From assembly GCA_030040115.1 (NCBI GenBank), contig JASHUH010000198.1, positions 1 to 6,647 on the forward strand: 6,647 nt of DNA, written 5' to 3'. Of this stretch, positions 6,237 through 6,647 are shown piece by piece (within the stretch, counting starts at the first letter, position 1; each line of letters opens with the position of its first letter). The stretch comes from Acidobacteriaceae bacterium (GTDB lineage: Bacteria; Acidobacteriota; Terriglobia; Terriglobales; Acidobacteriaceae). The notes below the pieces were generated by a model. That model saw nothing but the letters and a program-made list of their open reading frames with translations. It was not told the origin of the DNA and ran no database searches. Both the position numbers and the translations under genes were made by a program.

Positions 6237-6647
6237 TTAAAACATCTGATGAATCATCTGAGCGTACCAGAGCGCGGGCGCAGCCAGAAGCACGGCGTCA
6301 ATGCGATCGAGCATTCCGCCGTGGCCCGGCAACAGAGATCCCGAATCCTTGACTCCGGCCGAGCGCTTCAGGGCCGACTCAGCGAGATCGCCCACCTGGG
6401 CCGCCACGTTGACGATCACAGCCAGCATCAACCAGTAGCCGGGCGCTTCGGGATAGGAAAGCATGCCCGAGTTCCAGTTCTGCTGCAGCAGAGTGGCCAG
6501 TTGCAGCAACCCTGCTGTGGCCATGAGGCTGCCCGCCACCGAGGCGACCGCCCCTTCCCAGGTCTTGTTAGGGCTGAGCGTCGGCGCCAGTTTGTGCCGG
6601 CCCCACCTACGGCCAACATAAAGTGCGGCGGTATCTCCGGCCCAGAC
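6237..6647 (-). CDS. cdsA: Phosphatidate cytidylyltransferase, C-terminal part, cut by window edge
   Basis: The last 136 residues are in view; the start lies beyond the right edge. CdsA is an inner-membrane enzyme that makes CDP-diacylglycerol from phosphatidate and CTP, the entry to bacterial phospholipid synthesis. The visible part opens with VWAGDTAALYVGRRWGRHKLAPTLSPNKTWEG split over residues 1-32, matching the family's 'DT.Ay..Gr..GkhklaP.iSPkKTwEG' block. A hydrophobic segment follows (about 60-80). Then comes the CDP-alcohol transferase signature S-x-L-K-R-x3-K-D, continuing as LLPGHGGMLDRIDA, with the acidic metal-binding residues (D in KD, D in DRID) present. The protein ends soon after a final hydrophobic stretch, as is normal. 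It precedes dxr by 203 bp on the same strand. The uppS gene would be expected just upstream, outside the window. Confidence 0.96.
   Translation of the reverse strand, partial: VWAGDTAALYVGRRWGRHKLAPTLSPNKTWEGAVASVAGSLMATAGLLQLATLLQQNWNSGMLSYPEAPGYWLMLAVIVNVAAQVGDLAESALKRSAGVKDSGSLLPGHGGMLDRIDAVLLAAPALWYAQMIHQMF

Overview
This window reads as a chromosomal housekeeping segment from a GC-rich Gram-negative bacterium. The protein styles point to Acidobacteriota (Terriglobia-like): a ribosome recycling factor with an SDLGxNP/DGKIIRVPVPP core, and a MutS-domain-V ATPase carrying transmembrane helices. That assignment is inference from remembered family resemblance, not from a search. No rRNA, tRNA, CRISPR array, insertion sequence or phage gene was seen.

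Layout, left to right. (1) Positions 1-398, minus strand: N-terminal 132 codons of a PmbA/TldE-type protein of the TldD/PmbA family, cut by the window edge. (2) Positions 411-514: a stranded 104-bp copy of the start of frr, about 88% identical to the intact gene 2.2 kb away. It sits between pmbA and the next gene. (3) Positions 545-2416, minus strand: a membrane-anchored MutS-like ATPase with a complete ATPase domain but no mismatch-recognition domain. (4) Positions 2586-3173, plus strand: intact frr. (5) Positions 3174-3374: a convergent intergenic gap with an imperfect hairpin. (6) Positions 6647 down to 3375, minus strand: cdsA (C-terminal part only), dxr and rseP in transcription order. 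The 203-bp spacer between cdsA and dxr holds two oppositely oriented runs of a degenerate 7-bp repeat.

How the genes relate. frr, cdsA, dxr and rseP belong to the widely conserved bacterial cluster frr-uppS-cdsA-dxr-rseP. They cover ribosome recycling, CDP-diacylglycerol synthesis for phospholipids, the first committed step of MEP isoprenoid synthesis, and intramembrane proteolysis in envelope signalling. Here frr is inverted relative to the others and converges on rseP, so the usual block has been rearranged.

The most unusual thing in the window is the frr fragment. Its homology begins at codon 2 of frr and stops inside codon 36, just before the conserved RTGRAS motif. It differs from intact frr mostly at synonymous sites. 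The simplest reading is that a segment carrying the MutS-like gene plus a slightly diverged frr was inserted at, or recombined into, a resident frr, leaving the old 5' end behind. The second unusual thing is the heptad repeat, which runs directly into the TTG start codon of dxr.
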